Of a stretch of DNA of 64,000 bases, positions 45,781 to 60,266 are shown piece after piece. Position 1 is the first letter of the stretch; the number at the start of each line of letters is the position of its first letter. A program made the translations under genes and the position numbers. Source of the stretch: Azospirillum agricola (lineage in GTDB: Bacteria; Pseudomonadota; Alphaproteobacteria; Azospirillales; Azospirillaceae). The notes beneath the pieces are model-generated. The model saw only the letters and a list, made by a program, of their open reading frames with translations, searched no databases and was not told the DNA's origin. The DNA lies in NCBI RefSeq assembly GCF_017876095.1, contig NZ_JAGINM010000030.1, forward strand, positions 1-64,000. The letters run 5' to 3'.

Positions 45781-47493
45781 ATGACGTCACTTGCGCTCAC
45801 GCGCGACCGCATCGCGCGCGTGCGGCCGGGGCCGGCGCTGGCCGCGCTGCTGATCGCCGCCTTCCTGCTGCTGTTCCTGGTCGTCCCGGTGGTCCAGGTC
45901 ATCTTCGTCGCCTTCCAGGACAAGACGACGGGGGCCTTCACCCTGGTGAATTTCGCCGACTTCTTCCAGAACGACCTGTTCATGCGGTCGTTCTGGAACT
46001 CCTTCTACGTTTCGGCGATGTCGGTGGTGGTGGCGAGCCTGCTGGCGCTGCCGCTCGCCTATCTGACCACGCGTTTCGAGTTCCGCGGCGCGGTGCTGAT
46101 CCAGAGCCTGGGCATCATCCCGCTGATCATGCCGCCCTTCATCGGCGCGGTGGCGATGCAGCTGCTGTTCGGGCGCAACGGGTCGGTCAACCTGCTGCTG
46201 CGCGACCATTTCGGCTTCTCGATCCCCTTCATGGAGGGGCTGAACGGCGTCATCTTCGTCCAGAGCATCCACTATTTCCCCTTCATCCTGATCAACCTGT
46301 CGGCCAGCCTGAGGAACATCGACCGGGCGATGGAGGAATCGGCGCAGAATCTCGGCTGCCACGGCTTCCGCCTGTTCCGCCGCATCGTCTTCCCGCTGGC
46401 GATGCCGGGCTACGTCGCCGGCGCCTCGCTGGTCTTCATCAAGGTGTTCGACGACCTCGGCACGCCGCTGCTGCTGAACGTCAACGACATGCTGGCGCCG
46501 CAGGCCTACCTGCGCATCTCCTCGATCGGCATCGCCGACCCGATGGGCTACGTCATCTCCGTCGTGCTGATCGCCTGCTCGCTGCTGGCGCTGTGGGTGT
46601 CGGCGCTGGCGATGCGCGGCAAGGACTACGCCACGGTGCAGCGCGGCGGCGGCGGTCTGGCCAAGCGGCGCCTGAAGCCGCTGGAGATGGTCGCGGCCTA
46701 CGGCATCGTTCTGCTGATCCTGGTTCTGGTGCTGGCGCCGCATGTCGGGCTTGGCCTGCTGTCCTTCGCCACCATCTGGTCCTTCAGCCCGGTTCCCGAC
46801 GCCTTCACGCTGAAGCACTACCAGACCGTCTTCACCGAGAGCGGGCAGTACATCACCAACACGCTGCTCTACGCCTCGCTGGCGGCGCTGCTCGACGTGG
46901 TGATCGGCACCGCCATCGCCTATCTGGTCCTGCGCACCAAGCTGCCGGGCCGGCAATGGCTGGACTACATCGCCATGGCGGCGCTGGCGGTGCCGGGCGT
47001 CGTGCTGGGCATCGGCTACCTGCGCAGCTTCTACGACGTGCCGATGCCCTTCACCGGCCAGCCCTTGTCGAACTTCTGGCTGATCCTGGTCTTCGCGCTG
47101 GCGATCCGCCGTCTGCCCTACGCGCTGCGCGCCTGCACCGCCGCCTTGCAGCAGGTCAGCTCCTCGCTGGAGGAGGCGGCCGAGAATCTCGGCGCCACCA
47201 AGCTGCGCACGGTCGGGCGCATCGTCGTGCCGCTGATGTCGGGCGGCATCCTGGCCGGCTTCGTCACCAGCTTCGCCACCGCGGCGGTCGAGCTGTCGGC
47301 GACCATCATGCTGGTGCATTCGCAGAGCGACGCGCCGCTCGCCTACGGCCTCTACGTCTACATGCAGTCGGCGGCCGGGCGCGGTCCGGGGGCGGCGCTG
47401 GGCATCTTCGCCGTCATCATCGTCGGGCTCGGCACCTACCTGTCGCACGTCGTCATCGAGCGCGGCCGCCGCGAACGCGGCCAGGACCATTGA
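45781..47493 (+). CDS. ABC importer permease, fused two-domain type
   Basis: 570 residues with about 12 membrane helices, two copies of the inner-membrane permease domain in tandem. Each has an EAA-type loop contacting the ATPase: MEESAQNLGCHGFRLFRRIVFPLAMPG and LEEAAENLGATKLRTVGRIVVPLMSGG. The arrangement is that of FbpB/AfuB/PhnU-type permeases. Acts with the binding protein and ATPase on either side. Confidence 0.9.
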   Translation: MTSLALTRDRIARVRPGPALAALLIAAFLLLFLVVPVVQVIFVAFQDKTTGAFTLVNFADFFQNDLFMRSFWNSFYVSAMSVVVASLLALPLAYLTTRFEFRGAVLIQSLGIIPLIMPPFIGAVAMQLLFGRNGSVNLLLRDHFGFSIPFMEGLNGVIFVQSIHYFPFILINLSASLRNIDRAMEESAQNLGCHGFRLFRRIVFPLAMPGYVAGASLVFIKVFDDLGTPLLLNVNDMLAPQAYLRISSIGIADPMGYVISVVLIACSLLALWVSALAMRGKDYATVQRGGGGLAKRRLKPLEMVAAYGIVLLILVLVLAPHVGLGLLSFATIWSFSPVPDAFTLKHYQTVFTESGQYITNTLLYASLAALLDVVIGTAIAYLVLRTKLPGRQWLDYIAMAALAVPGVVLGIGYLRSFYDVPMPFTGQPLSNFWLILVFALAIRRLPYALRACTAALQQVSSSLEEAAENLGATKLRTVGRIVVPLMSGGILAGFVTSFATAAVELSATIMLVHSQSDAPLAYGLYVYMQSAAGRGPGAALGIFAVIIVGLGTYLSHVVIERGRRERGQDH

Positions 47494-47507
47494 GGGAAGC
47501 CATCGTC

Positions 47508-48644
<1,137 letters not shown>

Positions 48645-48656
48645 GGTGCCGTCACC

Positions 48657-49340
48657 GTGACCGATCCCCTGAACCGCCGCCCCATCCGCGCCGTCGCCTT
48701 CGACCTCGACGGCACGCTGGTGGACAGCGCCGCCGACCTGATGCACGCCTCCAACGCCCTGCTCGCCGAGCTTGGGCGGCCGCCGGTCGATCTGCCGGCG
48801 GTGCGCTCCTTCATCGGCGACGGAGCGCCCAAGCTGGTGGAGCGCGTGCTGGCCGCCACCGGCGGCCGGCCGGCGCCGGAGGAGGAGGCCCGCTGCCTCC
48901 AGCGCTTCCTGGCGCTCTACGAGGCCGACCCCAGCGCCCACAGCGCGCTCTACCCCGGCGTCGCCGACACGCTGGGCCGGCTGGCGGCGGCCGGGCTGCG
49001 GCTCGGCGTCTGCACCAACAAGCCGATGGGGGCGACGGTGCGGCTGCTCGACGATCTGGGCATCGCCGGCCGCTTTGCCGCCGTGGTCGGCGGCGACAGC
49101 TACCCGACCCGCAAGCCCTCGCCGGAGCCGGTGCTGGGGCTGCTGGAGCGGCTGGGCGTTGCCCCGGCGGAAGCCGTCTTCGTCGGCGACAACGAGCACG
49201 ACGTGGCGGCATCCCGCGCCGCCGGGGTGGCGCGGGTGCTGCTGGTGCCCTACGGCTACGCCCGCGTGCCGCTGGATGGCCTGCCGCACGACGGCATCCT
49301 CGACGGTTTCGCCGATCTGGCGGGGCGGCTGTCATGCTGA
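48657..49340 (+). CDS. HAD phosphatase, phosphoglycolate phosphatase-like
   Basis: 227 residues starting at GTG. HAD motifs in order: FDLDGTLVDSAAD (nucleophile Asp), VCTNKP, RKPSPEPVLG Lys, and VFVGDNEHDVAASRAAG. The cap domain (RSFIGDGAPKLVERVL) is of the Gph type, acting on phosphoglycolate or similar small phosphate esters. Lies 12 nt after the ATPase gene, so it belongs to the same operon and would dephosphorylate the imported compound. Confidence 0.87.
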   Translation: MTDPLNRRPIRAVAFDLDGTLVDSAADLMHASNALLAELGRPPVDLPAVRSFIGDGAPKLVERVLAATGGRPAPEEEARCLQRFLALYEADPSAHSALYPGVADTLGRLAAAGLRLGVCTNKPMGATVRLLDDLGIAGRFAAVVGGDSYPTRKPSPEPVLGLLERLGVAPAEAVFVGDNEHDVAASRAAGVARVLLVPYGYARVPLDGLPHDGILDGFADLAGRLSC

Positions 49341-49885
49341 CGTCGGTGATCTTCTGCCGGCACGGCGAGACGGAGAGCAACCTCGGCGGCTGGCTCGCCG
49401 GCTCGCGCGACGTGTCGCTGACCGAGCGGGGGCGGGCGCAGGCGCGCGAGGCCGCCGCGACGCTGGTCGCCATGGGTCGCCAAGAGGGGCGTTCGGTGCC
49501 GGTCATCCACAGCAGCCCGCAGCGCCGGGCGCTGGAGACGGCGGGCATCCTGGCCGGGGCGCTCGGCGTCGCGGTCGTCCCGGTGCCCGGACTGGAGGAG
49601 CGGCGCTGGGGCGACCTCGAGGGCGGCGCCATTCCGGCCGACCTGCTGCGCGAGGAGGTGCCGAACGGCGAGAGCCTGACGGCGTTCCGGGCCCGCGTCA
49701 CGGCGGCGCTCGACGGGCTGTTTGGCGGGCTGCCGGTGCCCGTGGACGGCCGGCCGCCGCTGATCGTCGCGCACGCCGGGACATGGCCGGTGCTCTGCCG
49801 CTGGATGGGCGTGGAGTCCGCGCTGCTGTGGCCGCCCAACGCGGCGCCGGTCACCCTGACGCGGGAGACGGCGGCCCCCCGGTGA
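49334..49885 (+). CDS. Histidine phosphatase (phosphoglycerate-mutase-like)
   Basis: 183 residues; the RHG motif is in FCRHGETESN near residue 8, with TERGRAQAREAA and the second His in IVAHAGTWPVL. Related to GpmB/CobC-type phosphatases, which work on phosphate monoesters. It overlaps the HAD gene by seven nt. A second phosphatase in the same unit strengthens the organophosphate-use reading. Confidence 0.87.
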   Translation: MLTSVIFCRHGETESNLGGWLAGSRDVSLTERGRAQAREAAATLVAMGRQEGRSVPVIHSSPQRRALETAGILAGALGVAVVPVPGLEERRWGDLEGGAIPADLLREEVPNGESLTAFRARVTAALDGLFGGLPVPVDGRPPLIVAHAGTWPVLCRWMGVESALLWPPNAAPVTLTRETAAPR

Positions 49886-49919
49886 GGCGGCGGTGGCCGG
49901 CGCCGCGTTGGGCGGGGGT

Positions 49920-50729
49920 TTACCGCAGCGCGGCGGCGAAGCTGGCGACGTTCGCCTCCAGATGGGCGACCTTGCCGGTTCCGGTGAGGACGATGCCGTC
50001 GGCGAGGTGCCGGCCGATGAAGGCGAAGGCCGCGCGGGCGGCGTCCCCGTCCGCCGCCGGGCCGGCCGGCGAGCCGACCAGCGAGCCGACCAGCGAGCCC
50101 ATGGCGAAGGGCCGGTTGACGATCGCCCGCAGCCCCGCCCGCGCCATCGTCGGCAGCAGCGGCAGCATCCGGTCGTCGGCGCTGTTGAGGGGGAATTGCA
50201 GGAAGGAGTAGAGCCCCGTCGCGATCGCCCGTTCCCCGGCCTCGACCGTGGCGACGCTGGCCCCGAAGCGCGTCACGCCCGCCGCCCTGGCGTGCTCGAT
50301 CGCCGCGACGACGTCCGGGCTGTCCACCAGCTCGGCCGTCGCCTTGTGGATTTGCAGCACGTCGATGCCGTGCAGGAGCGTCAGGCTGCGGTCGATGCTG
50401 CGCCGCAGGGCGTCCCGGCCGTGATCGACGAAGGTCGTGGCGCTCTCCGCGTCCCAATGCTCGCCGGCCTTGGTCATCACCGTCAGGGCCGAGCGTTGCG
50501 GGCCGTCGAGCCCGGCGAGGAAGCGGCCCAGCACGGCCTCGCTGCCCGCGTAGGCCGGGGCGGTGTCGAGGCTGCGGACGCCGAGGTCGAGCGCGCGGCG
50601 GAGCAGGGCCTGGGCCTCCTCCTCCGCCGGCACCTCGGTCGGGCGCACGCCCCAGCTCCGGCCGATGGACAGCAGGCCGAGGCCCAGTTCAAGCCGCCGG
50701 TCGGTGGCCCGTGTTTCAACAGTCGTCAT
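49920..50729 (-). CDS. Aldo/keto reductase
   Basis: 269 residues with the AKR tetrad positions: Asp and Tyr in SLDTAPAYAGSEAVLG, Lys in VMTKAGEHWD, and His in VLQIHKATAEL. Shorter than usual (~300+). A small tandem repeat GSLVGSLVGSPAGP, caused by repeated GCGAGCCGACCA units near 50070, lies in a loop. Likely NADPH-dependent reductase of a sugar or aldehyde. Downstream of, and four nt from, the hexapeptide gene, so the two form an operon convergent with the phosphatase genes. Confidence 0.85.
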   Translation of the reverse strand: MTTVETRATDRRLELGLGLLSIGRSWGVRPTEVPAEEEAQALLRRALDLGVRSLDTAPAYAGSEAVLGRFLAGLDGPQRSALTVMTKAGEHWDAESATTFVDHGRDALRRSIDRSLTLLHGIDVLQIHKATAELVDSPDVVAAIEHARAAGVTRFGASVATVEAGERAIATGLYSFLQFPLNSADDRMLPLLPTMARAGLRAIVNRPFAMGSLVGSLVGSPAGPAADGDAARAAFAFIGRHLADGIVLTGTGKVAHLEANVASFAAALR

Positions 50730-50733
50730 CGCG

Positions 50734-51378
50734 TCACGCCCGTGGTTTCGGGTGGAAGAAGGATTGCGGGCGCAGCGGGGCCTCGCCGAACAGGCCGAAG
50801 GCCTGGATCACCATGCCGGTCGGCACGGTGAGGCCACGGGCGACGCCGCCGCCCTTCAGCACGCCGCCACGCCGGTCCGGGTCCGGGTCGCGGTGGCTGC
50901 CGCCGGCCTCGAGCCGGCAGCTCTGCATCCGGATCGGGCCGAGCACCTGCGCGCCGTCGCCGATGTGGTTGCCGAGGGCGAGCGACCCGCCGCCGAGCAG
51001 CCGCGCGTGGCTGCCGATCTCGATCGCGTGGTCGGGATGGTCGGCCTTGATGGTGAAGCCGCCTTCCTCGCCGATCTCGGTGTCGGCGCCGATGCCGACC
51101 CGCCCGCCGGCGGCGACGATGCGCGTGCCGGAAAAGAGCCGGGTGCCGCTCCCGATGGCGATCCGACCGCCCTCCGTCGCCTGGACGGTCGTGCCGGGCC
51201 ACAGCGTGACGCCGGCCGCCAGCGTGACGCCGGGCGAAACCAGCGTCGAGAACGGGTCGAGGACGAGAACCCCGCCGTCCGCGAGCGCCGCCACGGCCTC
51301 GACGGACAGGAAACCGGCGCGTTCGCGCGCCCGGTTGGCGGCGCCGACGAGCGCCTCAACGGCGAGCGCCTCACCCAT
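50734..51378 (-). CDS. Left-handed beta-helix (hexapeptide-repeat) protein
   Basis: 214 residues with a run of hexapeptide repeats from ~45 to ~150 (VTLAAGVTLWPGTTV, IAIGSGTRLFSGTRIVAAG, VGIGADTEIGEEG, IEIGSHARLLGGG). The fold is that of acyl/nucleotidyl transferases of the LbetaH class, often nucleotide-sugar N-acetyl- or acyltransferases. No catalytic residue can be assigned. Operon partner of the aldo/keto reductase. Confidence 0.8.
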   Translation of the reverse strand: MGEALAVEALVGAANRARERAGFLSVEAVAALADGGVLVLDPFSTLVSPGVTLAAGVTLWPGTTVQATEGGRIAIGSGTRLFSGTRIVAAGGRVGIGADTEIGEEGGFTIKADHPDHAIEIGSHARLLGGGSLALGNHIGDGAQVLGPIRMQSCRLEAGGSHRDPDPDRRGGVLKGGGVARGLTVPTGMVIQAFGLFGEAPLRPQSFFHPKPRA

Positions 51379-51423
51379 GATCGGCGGCCTTGGCGCGCGT
51401 CGCGCCGGACGGTGTCGGACGGC

Positions 51424-51475
51424 TTCCGTTAACAGTGTTTCGCTGCCTTCCCCTCATGGTGACATCCGCCATTCA
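51424..51475. promoter_or_regulatory. Bipartite motif, copy 1, upstream of the orphan binding protein
   Basis: TTCCGTTAACA (51424-51434), 25 nt, then TGACATCCGCCATTCA (51460-51475). The same two blocks with the same 25-nt spacing lie upstream of the operon at 61337. Intervening bases are not conserved. Confidence 0.65.
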
Positions 51476-51680
51476 TTCGCCCCTTGTATGAACAATCGGA
51501 AAGAAAGGCGCCGGGAAACGATGCCACGCGAGCAGACGAAGGGAGGAAGAAGGAAATGGACGTCGTTCTTGCGCTCCCTTCATTCTTGATACCGCTTTTT
51601 CTCCAAAGCGCAAAGTGTTTTGGATGAATTGGTGTCGAATCAGGAAATAAAAACGGAATTTTCACCGGAGGATTCTTCCC

Positions 51681-52718
51681 ATGGTTTGTGCGGTTTCCAA
51701 GATGAAGTCTGTCGGTTTCGGCATCGGCGCGCTGGTTGCGCTTGCCGTTAGCCCGGCCCATGCGCGGGGAAGCGTCACCGTGATGTGCGGCGTGCAGGAG
51801 GAATGGTGCAAGGTCATGGCCGTCGCCTTCGAGAAGAAGACCGGCATCGCCGTCGCCATGACCCGCAAGAGCGCCGGCGAGGCGCTGGCCCAGATCCGCG
51901 CCGAGGCGGCCAACCCGAAGATCGACATCTGGTGGGGCAGCTCGGGCGACCCGCACCTCCAGGCCGCCGAGGAGGGCTTGAGCGTCGCCTACGAGAGCGC
52001 GCGGCTCAAGGATCTGCATGGCTGGGCGCAGAGCCAGTACAAGCAGTCGCAGGGGCGCAGCGTCGGCATCTACGCCGGGGCGCTCGGCTTCGTCTACAAC
52101 ACCGAGATGCTCGCCAAGCGCGGCATCCAGCCGCCGAAATGCTGGGCCGACCTGCTGCGTCCGGAGTTCAAGGGCGAGGTCCAGATGCCCAACCCCAACT
52201 CGTCCGGGGCGGCCTACACGGCGCTGGCGACCCTCGTGCAGATCTTCGGCGAGGACGCCGGCTTCGACTATCTGAAGAAGCTGAACGAGAGCGTCAACCA
52301 GTACACCAAATCCGGCGCCGCCCCGGCGGCGGCCGTGGCGCGCGGCGAGACGCTGGTCGGCATCTCCTGGGTCAACGACAGCGTCATCCAGAAGGTGAAC
52401 AAGTTCCCGGTCGACATCTCGACCCCCTGCGAGGGGACCGGCTACGAGATCGGCTCGATGAGCATCCTCAAGGGCGCCAAGAACCTCGAATCGGCCAAGA
52501 CCTTCTACGACTTCGCCCTGACGCCGGAAGCGCAGGACTATGGCGCGCTCAACATGCAGATGACGCCGTCCAACAAGCAGTCGGTGTCGCCGCCCGACGC
52601 GCCGAAGTTCGAGGATGTCCGGCTGATCGACTACAACTTCCAGAAATACGGCATGGTCGATGAGCGCAAGCGGCTGCTGGGCCGCTGGGATTCGGAGATC
52701 AAGTCGGTCGCCAACTGA
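51681..52718 (+). CDS. Orphan ABC importer binding protein (AfuA-like)
   Basis: 345 residues; short signal peptide ending SPAHARGS. Extracellular type 1 fold: VTVMCGVQEEWCKVMAVAFEK, DIWWGSSGDPHLQAAEEG, QSQGRSVGIYAGALGFVYNTE, and EGTGYEIGSMSILKGAKN. GGAGG lies about 10 nt upstream of the ATG. It is closely related (around two-thirds identical by eye) to the protein at 60267 but has no permease of its own. The shared bipartite upstream motif suggests it works with that importer, perhaps for a different ligand. Family members bind hexose-phosphates or other phosphate esters. Confidence 0.87.
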   Translation: MVCAVSKMKSVGFGIGALVALAVSPAHARGSVTVMCGVQEEWCKVMAVAFEKKTGIAVAMTRKSAGEALAQIRAEAANPKIDIWWGSSGDPHLQAAEEGLSVAYESARLKDLHGWAQSQYKQSQGRSVGIYAGALGFVYNTEMLAKRGIQPPKCWADLLRPEFKGEVQMPNPNSSGAAYTALATLVQIFGEDAGFDYLKKLNESVNQYTKSGAAPAAAVARGETLVGISWVNDSVIQKVNKFPVDISTPCEGTGYEIGSMSILKGAKNLESAKTFYDFALTPEAQDYGALNMQMTPSNKQSVSPPDAPKFEDVRLIDYNFQKYGMVDERKRLLGRWDSEIKSVAN

Positions 52719-52730
52719 CGGGCGGCCCGG

Positions 52731-52760
52731 CACCCGCACCCGCACCCGCACCCGCACCCG
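52731..52760. repeat. (CACCCG)5 microsatellite
   Basis: Five perfect copies of a hexanucleotide, 12 nt after the orphan binding-protein stop. It makes an Arg-Thr run in a shadow frame, which is not a gene. Confidence 0.9.
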
Positions 52761-52867
52761 CAAGGCCCGCGCCGGGGACGGCGGGCGGCGGGTGCCGGGC
52801 GGTTTGGAACGTTTGAAACGGCGTGGAACGCTTTTCCCATCCCGTTCCGTGTTTCGTTCCGGCGCAA

Positions 52868-52900
52868 GGCGGCTCATCGGCGGCTCATCGGCGGCTCATC
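52868..52900. repeat. 11-bp repeat x3 giving stops in all three minus frames
   Basis: Three copies of GGCGGCTCATC. Because 11 is not a multiple of three, the TGA on the minus strand falls in each frame in turn (52896, 52885, 52874); the HTH gene uses the 52896 stop. Confidence 0.85.
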
Positions 52901-53648
52901 CGCCGGGCCCGCCGCGCCGCCCGCAGGGGCCCTTGCCGCGCCGCTCCTCCGCCGAGCCGAGGCTGGGGTAGGCGTCGTCGGGGTTGAGGGTCCAGGGATA
53001 GACGCCCTTGGGGCCGTCCGCTTCCGGCTGCGCCAGGATGGCGGCGATGATGGCGGGGTCGGGCTGGGTCCGTTCGCGGAAAGCGCCGGGAACCGCGTCG
53101 TCGAGGGCGGGGGCGAGAACCGGGGCGGGCATCGGGGGCGCGGCGGGATCCTCCGCGGCGCCGAAGCCGTCTTCCGAAACGGGAGAGGGCGGCACGGGCG
53201 CCGCAGGGGCCGCAAGGTTCGCAAGTTCCGGTGCGCCGAACAGGCCGAGCCGGTCGGCGGCCCAGCGCACCGTCGCCGGGTCGCCCATCGCCACCAGCCG
53301 CTCGACCTGCTGCGCCACCAGATCGCGCAGCGACGACAGCCGCAGCTCCGCCTCGCGGTTCAGCGCCTGACGCTCCCACCAGACGCGGGCGCGCAGGGCC
53401 TGCGAGCCGTAATAGGCCCGCCACAGCGTGGTGCGGCTGCACCCCAAGGCGCGCGCGACGTGCAGGAAGGACGCCCCGCGCGCCAGCATGCCGGCGGCCA
53501 TCACCCATTGCTCCTCGGCGAAGCGCGATCCGGGGACCAGGGATCCGTCAGGCGGAGCCGGAGGCTCCTCGGCCCAACGGGGCAGGGGGGCGGCGCGTGT
53601 GGTGTTGGTGGGAGCAGCGGCGGGGGTGGCGAGCGCGTCGAGGGGCAT
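52896..53648 (-). CDS. Putative helix-turn-helix protein
   Basis: 250 residues. Residues ~45-85 form a helix-turn-helix-like unit (EEQWVMAAGMLARGASFLHVA, then LGCSRTTLWRAYYGS) followed by a helical stretch with WERQALNREAELRLSSLRDL, reminiscent of terminase-small-subunit or resolvase HTHs. The rest is Pro/Ala-rich and low-complexity. ATG has GGAG upstream. Domain identity is uncertain; the N-terminal half looks like a real protein, the C-terminal half less so. No neighbours clarify its role. Confidence 0.55.
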   Translation of the reverse strand: MPLDALATPAAAPTNTTRAAPLPRWAEEPPAPPDGSLVPGSRFAEEQWVMAAGMLARGASFLHVARALGCSRTTLWRAYYGSQALRARVWWERQALNREAELRLSSLRDLVAQQVERLVAMGDPATVRWAADRLGLFGAPELANLAAPAAPVPPSPVSEDGFGAAEDPAAPPMPAPVLAPALDDAVPGAFRERTQPDPAIIAAILAQPEADGPKGVYPWTLNPDDAYPSLGSAEERRGKGPCGRRGGPGG

Positions 53649-53872
53649 CGCGGGGCTCCAGGGGTGGGGACGGGAGCGCCAAGTTATAGGTAAATTTTCC
53701 TTTGACAGAGGGCTTTCGGGAAAAAAGCGGTTTTCCGGAGGGGCGGTTTGCAGCAGAGGCTTTGACTTCCGACCTCTTCAGCCGTCATGTCATGCCGTCG
53801 CGCATGGGCGCTGATTTTGGCAAGGTAGAGCGCCTAAGAGCACCCAACAGAACCTTGGGCGGTCTCTCGCCT
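53649..53872. other. Intergenic region
   Basis: Part of a ~385-base gap between the HTH gene and the hybrid kinase stop. Apart from the inverted repeat that follows, nothing recognisable. It likely holds the HTH gene promoter. Confidence 0.4.
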
Positions 53873-53958
53873 CGTCATCCCCGCGAAGGCGGGGATCCAG
53901 AGTTTTCCGAGCGGACCCCATGGGAAAAGCCTGGATCCCCGCCTTCGCGGGGATGACG
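53873..53958. repeat. REP-like element: two 28-bp arms in perfect inverted orientation
   Basis: Arms at 53873-53900 and 53931-53958 are exact reverse complements, 30 nt apart. Each arm contains its own small stem, CCCCGC / GCGGGG around GAAG. The core (GTCATCCCCGCGAAGGCGGG) is a repeat met in many proteobacterial genomes, usually dispersed and intergenic. It lies between two minus-strand genes, so it may act as a transcript-end stabiliser or terminator. Confidence 0.85.
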
Positions 53959-54033
53959 GGAATCCTCGAAGAGGTTGGCGTGGAAAGCGGGCGTTTCCGT
54001 CTCCTGCCGTTCGCTTGGGCGTCGGATGCCGTT

Positions 54034-56790
<2,757 letters not shown>

Positions 56791-56874
56791 CGGGTTGGAG
56801 GCTACCGCCGGCCGCCCCGCCGGCGCCAGCGGGAAACGCGCGGGTCGGCGGGGGGCGGGGCGGCGCGTGACGGG

Positions 56875-57971
<1,097 letters not shown>

Positions 57972-57975
<4 letters not shown>

Positions 57976-60161
57976 ACCGGCTTCTCCTGAAGCGTGACGG
58001 GGGTGGCGGCGCGGCGGCCGATGCGGCGCTCGCCGACGGCGAACTGGATGAGCGCGATGACGACCGACATCAGCACGATCAGCGCCGAGCTGTAGGCGAT
58101 GGCGAGGCCGAAATCGCCCTGCTCGACGCGGCCGACGATGTAGGCGGTCGCCAGCTCGTATTTCGGGCTGACCAGGAAGATCACCGCGCTGATCGAGGTG
58201 ATGGCGCGCACGAAGCTGTAGACCAGCGAGGCGACGATGGCCGGGCGCAGCAGCGGCAGGATCACCCGGCGGATCGTCTGCACGCTGCCCGCCCCCAGCG
58301 TCAGCGAGCATTCGTCGAGGCTGCGGTCGATCTGCGACATGGCGGCGACGCCGGCCCGGATGCTGACCGGCATGTTGCGGAAGACGAAGCAGACGATGAG
58401 GATGGTGACGGTGCCGGTCAGCTCGATCGGCGGCTGGTTGAAGGCGAGGATGTAGCTGATGCCGATCACCGTGCCGGGGATGGTGAAGCTCAGCATCGTC
58501 AGGAACTCGAAGGCGCCGCGTCCCTTGAAGCTCTGGCGCACCAGCAGATAGGCGGTCAGCAGCCCGACGGCGGCGGTCAGCGGCGCCGACAGGGCGGCGA
58601 CCTCGATCGTCGTGAACAGCGAGCCCCAGGCCCGGCCCGACCAGATCAGCCCGTTCGGCCCCCAGCTGAGGTCGAAGGCCGCCAGATAGTGGCGCAGGGT
58701 CAGGCTGTTGTTGCGGCCCCAGTTCTCGGTGAAGCCGCCGAACAGGATCAGCCCGTAGAGCACGAAGGTGAAGGCGGCCCAGGGCAGGGCGGTGGCGTAG
58801 GCGGCAATTTTGATGCCGCGCGGAAGCTGCGAGGGGATGCCGTTGTCGCCCTTGCCGCCGACCGTCGCGTAGGACTTCTTGCCGAGCCACTGCCGCTGCA
58901 CCCAGAAGGCGCCCAGGCACAGGCAGAGCAGGATGATGCCGAGCGCCGCCGCCCGGCCGGGGTCGTTCTGGGCGCCGACGACGGCGAAGTAGATCTTGGT
59001 CGACAGCACCTCGTAATTGCCGCCGAGGATCAGCGGGTTGCCGAAATCGGCGAGACTCTCGATGAAGCTGATGAGGAAGGCGTTGGCGACGCCGGGGCGC
59101 ATCAAGGGCCAGGTGACGGTGCGGAAGGTGACCCAGCGGCTGGCCCGCAGCGTCTGCGCGGCCTCCTCCAGCGACGGGCCGATGCCCTGGACGACGCCGA
59201 TCATCACCAGGAAGGAGATCGGCGTGAAGGCCAGCGTCTGGGTCAGCAGCACGCCGGGCAGCCCGTAGATCCAGCGCGAGACCGGGATGCCGAACCAGTC
59301 GGCCATCGCCAGCGTGACGGTGCCGTTGCGCCCGAACAGCAGGATGACCGCGAGGCTGATGACGAAGGGCGGCGTGATGATCGGCAGCACGGTCAGCACG
59401 CGCAGCAGCTTCTTGGCGCGGAAGCCGGTGCGCACGGCGACCAGCGCGAAGGCCAGCCCGAGCAGGGTGGTGGCGATGCCGGTCATCACCGCCAGGAAGA
59501 CGCTGTTCCAGACGACGCCGCAGGACTTCGCCTCGGTCAGGCAGGACAGGCGCCAGACGTCGGGGGCGGCCAGCCGCGCCCACAGCGCGCCGGCCGAGAA
59601 GCCGCCGGTGCCGGTGTCGCCGGCACCGCTCAGGACATAGCCGACCGGCAGGAAGACGAAGGCGGCGATGGCCGCCAGCACCAGCCCGATGGCGCCGGCC
59701 GTGAAGCGGTCGCCCTTCATGAAGCCCAAGCCGGCGAAGCCGTTGGTCATCAGGAACAGGAAGGACAGCGCGGTCAGCGCCGCCCCGGCGCCGAAGCCGC
59801 CTTGCCCCAGCGGCAGCGGGCCGAACAGGGCGCCGAGCCAGCCCCAGGCCCAGCCGTCGAGGCCGATGGCGAAGCCCTGCGCCGCGACCCAGGCCAGCCC
59901 GAAGGCGCCGCCGGCCAGCAGCGCCGCCGGCTGACGGGCGCGCAGACCGGGCAGCGCCGTGACGGCGAGCGCCAGCAGCAGCGGCAGGGCGACGGGCAGG
60001 AGCCACCAGCGCCCGCTGGTCAGCCCGTCGATCAGGGCGGATCCGGCCGGGCCGGGGGCGGGCGGCGCGAGGGCGGGCTGTGTGCCGCTGCCGGCGAACC
60101 AGGGCAGCAGGGCGAAGCCCACCCACCCCAGCGCCAGCCAGACTGCCGAACGAGGACGCAT
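57972..60161 (-). CDS. ABC importer permease with an extended membrane N-terminus
   Basis: 729 residues. The last ~550 residues are two permease domains (EAA loops LEEAAQTLRASRWVTFRTVTWP and LDECSLTLGAGSVQTIRRVILP). The first ~170 residues add four to five extra helices not needed for the core, with a Pro/Ala-rich loop. The ATG at 60161 is preferred over a GTG three nt upstream. It works with the binding protein at 60267 and the ATPase. Confidence 0.89.
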
Positions 60162-60197
60162 CACATCACCTGCGGATTTTGACGGACCGGGCGCGGC

Positions 60198-60231
60198 CCG
60201 CCCTTCTCCCCGGAAGGGAAGGGAAGGGCGG
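60198..60231 (-). terminator. Hairpin between binding-protein and permease genes
   Basis: Perfect 9-bp stem CCGCCCTTC / GAAGGGCGG around a 16-nt loop, in the 105-nt gap. There is no long T-run, so it is more likely an attenuator or RNA-stability element, as in the other importer operon. Confidence 0.45.
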
Positions 60232-60266
60232 AAGCCTCAGGTCGAAAAAGAAGGGCCGGGAAGCGG

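Noticed and set aside
51488..51589. 33-residue basic ORF upstream of the orphan binding-protein gene
   Set aside because: No amino-acid run or attenuator structure to mark a leader peptide, and no clear ribosome site.
52731..52760. Arg-Thr repeat protein or CRISPR-like array
   Set aside because: Simple hexanucleotide microsatellite; units too short and without spacers.
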